Source of the DNA: JBFLXN01 sp040755715 [NCBI: Candidatus Edwardsbacteria bacterium]
GTDB lineage: Bacteria > Edwardsbacteria > AC1 > JBFLXN01
Assembly (NCBI GenBank): GCA_040755715.1
Contig: JBFLXN010000028.1
Location: 1-22,492 of the forward strand
DNA length: 22,492 bases
Direction: 5' to 3'
The notes beneath the pieces were generated by a model. The model searched no databases and had not been told where the DNA came from. It was given only the letters and a program-made list of their open reading frames with translations. This document shows positions 22,381 to 22,492 of the stretch, one piece after another; position 1 is the first letter of the stretch; each line of letters starts with the position of its first letter. The position numbers were made by a program, and so were the translations under genes.

Positions 22381-22492
22381 TATGTCAAGCTCTTTTTAAC
22401 TTGTTTGACAAATTAATCGAAATTGACTGTCTGGCAAAATTAGCGAGCAAGAAATTTTCGTCGTAAGTGAGATTGTTTTTCCACATAGCAAA
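22381..22492. other. Right-edge sequence without a supported gene
   Basis: Minus-strand frames are open for 16 to 36 codons from the right edge (the longest ends at TGA 22385-22387), but none is long enough or patterned enough to call. A gene to the right on the minus strand is still likely, because a terminator-like hairpin lies at 22112-22153. A TTGACA on the plus strand near 22405 and one on the minus strand near 22389 have no acceptable -10 boxes. Confidence 0.3.

Noticed and set aside
22385-22492. Minus-strand 35-residue frame open to the right edge
   Set aside because: Too short to separate from chance; a second frame is open for almost as long and none shows a recognisable motif.
1-22492. 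CRISPR array, tRNA or complete insertion sequence
   Set aside because: No regularly spaced direct repeats, no cloverleaf-like segments and no transposase frame were seen; the repeats present are inverted and irregular.

Overview
The window reads as chromosomal DNA from an uncultured, moderately AT-rich bacterium. Gene content is bacterial: NatA/NatB-type ABC export, lipoprotein signal peptides, a DUF151 bifunctional nuclease and a Wzx-type glycan flippase cluster. Gaps are packed with degenerate inverted repeats, as is common in candidate-phylum genomes. The sequence alone does not fix the phylum. No rRNA, tRNA, CRISPR array, phage module or complete insertion sequence was seen.

Layout. Positions 1-3632 are on the plus strand: the tail of a small basic protein, a strong extended -10 promoter, a small secreted protein, a lipoprotein with a degenerate zincin-like domain, and a UbiA-family membrane protein with a long uncharacterised N-terminal membrane module. 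Everything from 3667 to 22002 is on the minus strand and converges on the UbiA gene.

Read in the direction of transcription, the minus strand begins with an overlapping surface-glycan operon (22002 down to 13661): GT4, Wzx-like flippase, radical SAM/SPASM protein, a second GT4, PIG-L deacetylase, WbqC-family protein, a GT-C-like membrane glycosyltransferase broken by one in-frame TAG, and a CgeB-like glycosyltransferase. After a repeat-filled gap come a GT2-GT9 fusion and an overlapping amidohydrolase. Then follow a metallo-beta-lactamase-fold phosphodiesterase-like protein, the DUF151 nuclease with its own terminator, a PAP2-like membrane protein lacking both phosphate-binding arginines, a second MBL-fold hydrolase, and an ABC ATPase with a permease fused to a CPBP (CAAX-type) intramembrane protease.

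Most worth a second look: (1) the ABC-2 permease/CPBP fusion; (2) the radical SAM gene translationally coupled between a flippase and a glycosyltransferase; (3) the single amber codon splitting an otherwise intact GT-C gene; (4) the PAP2 and zincin-like proteins with altered catalytic residues; (5) a recurring family of tiny TCCC...GGGA hairpins and larger palindromes that occupy the gaps and supply the 3' ends of at least three genes. I did not find one clearly new defence or mobile system; the novelty lies in unusual fusions, degenerate enzymes and repeat-driven remodelling of gene ends.
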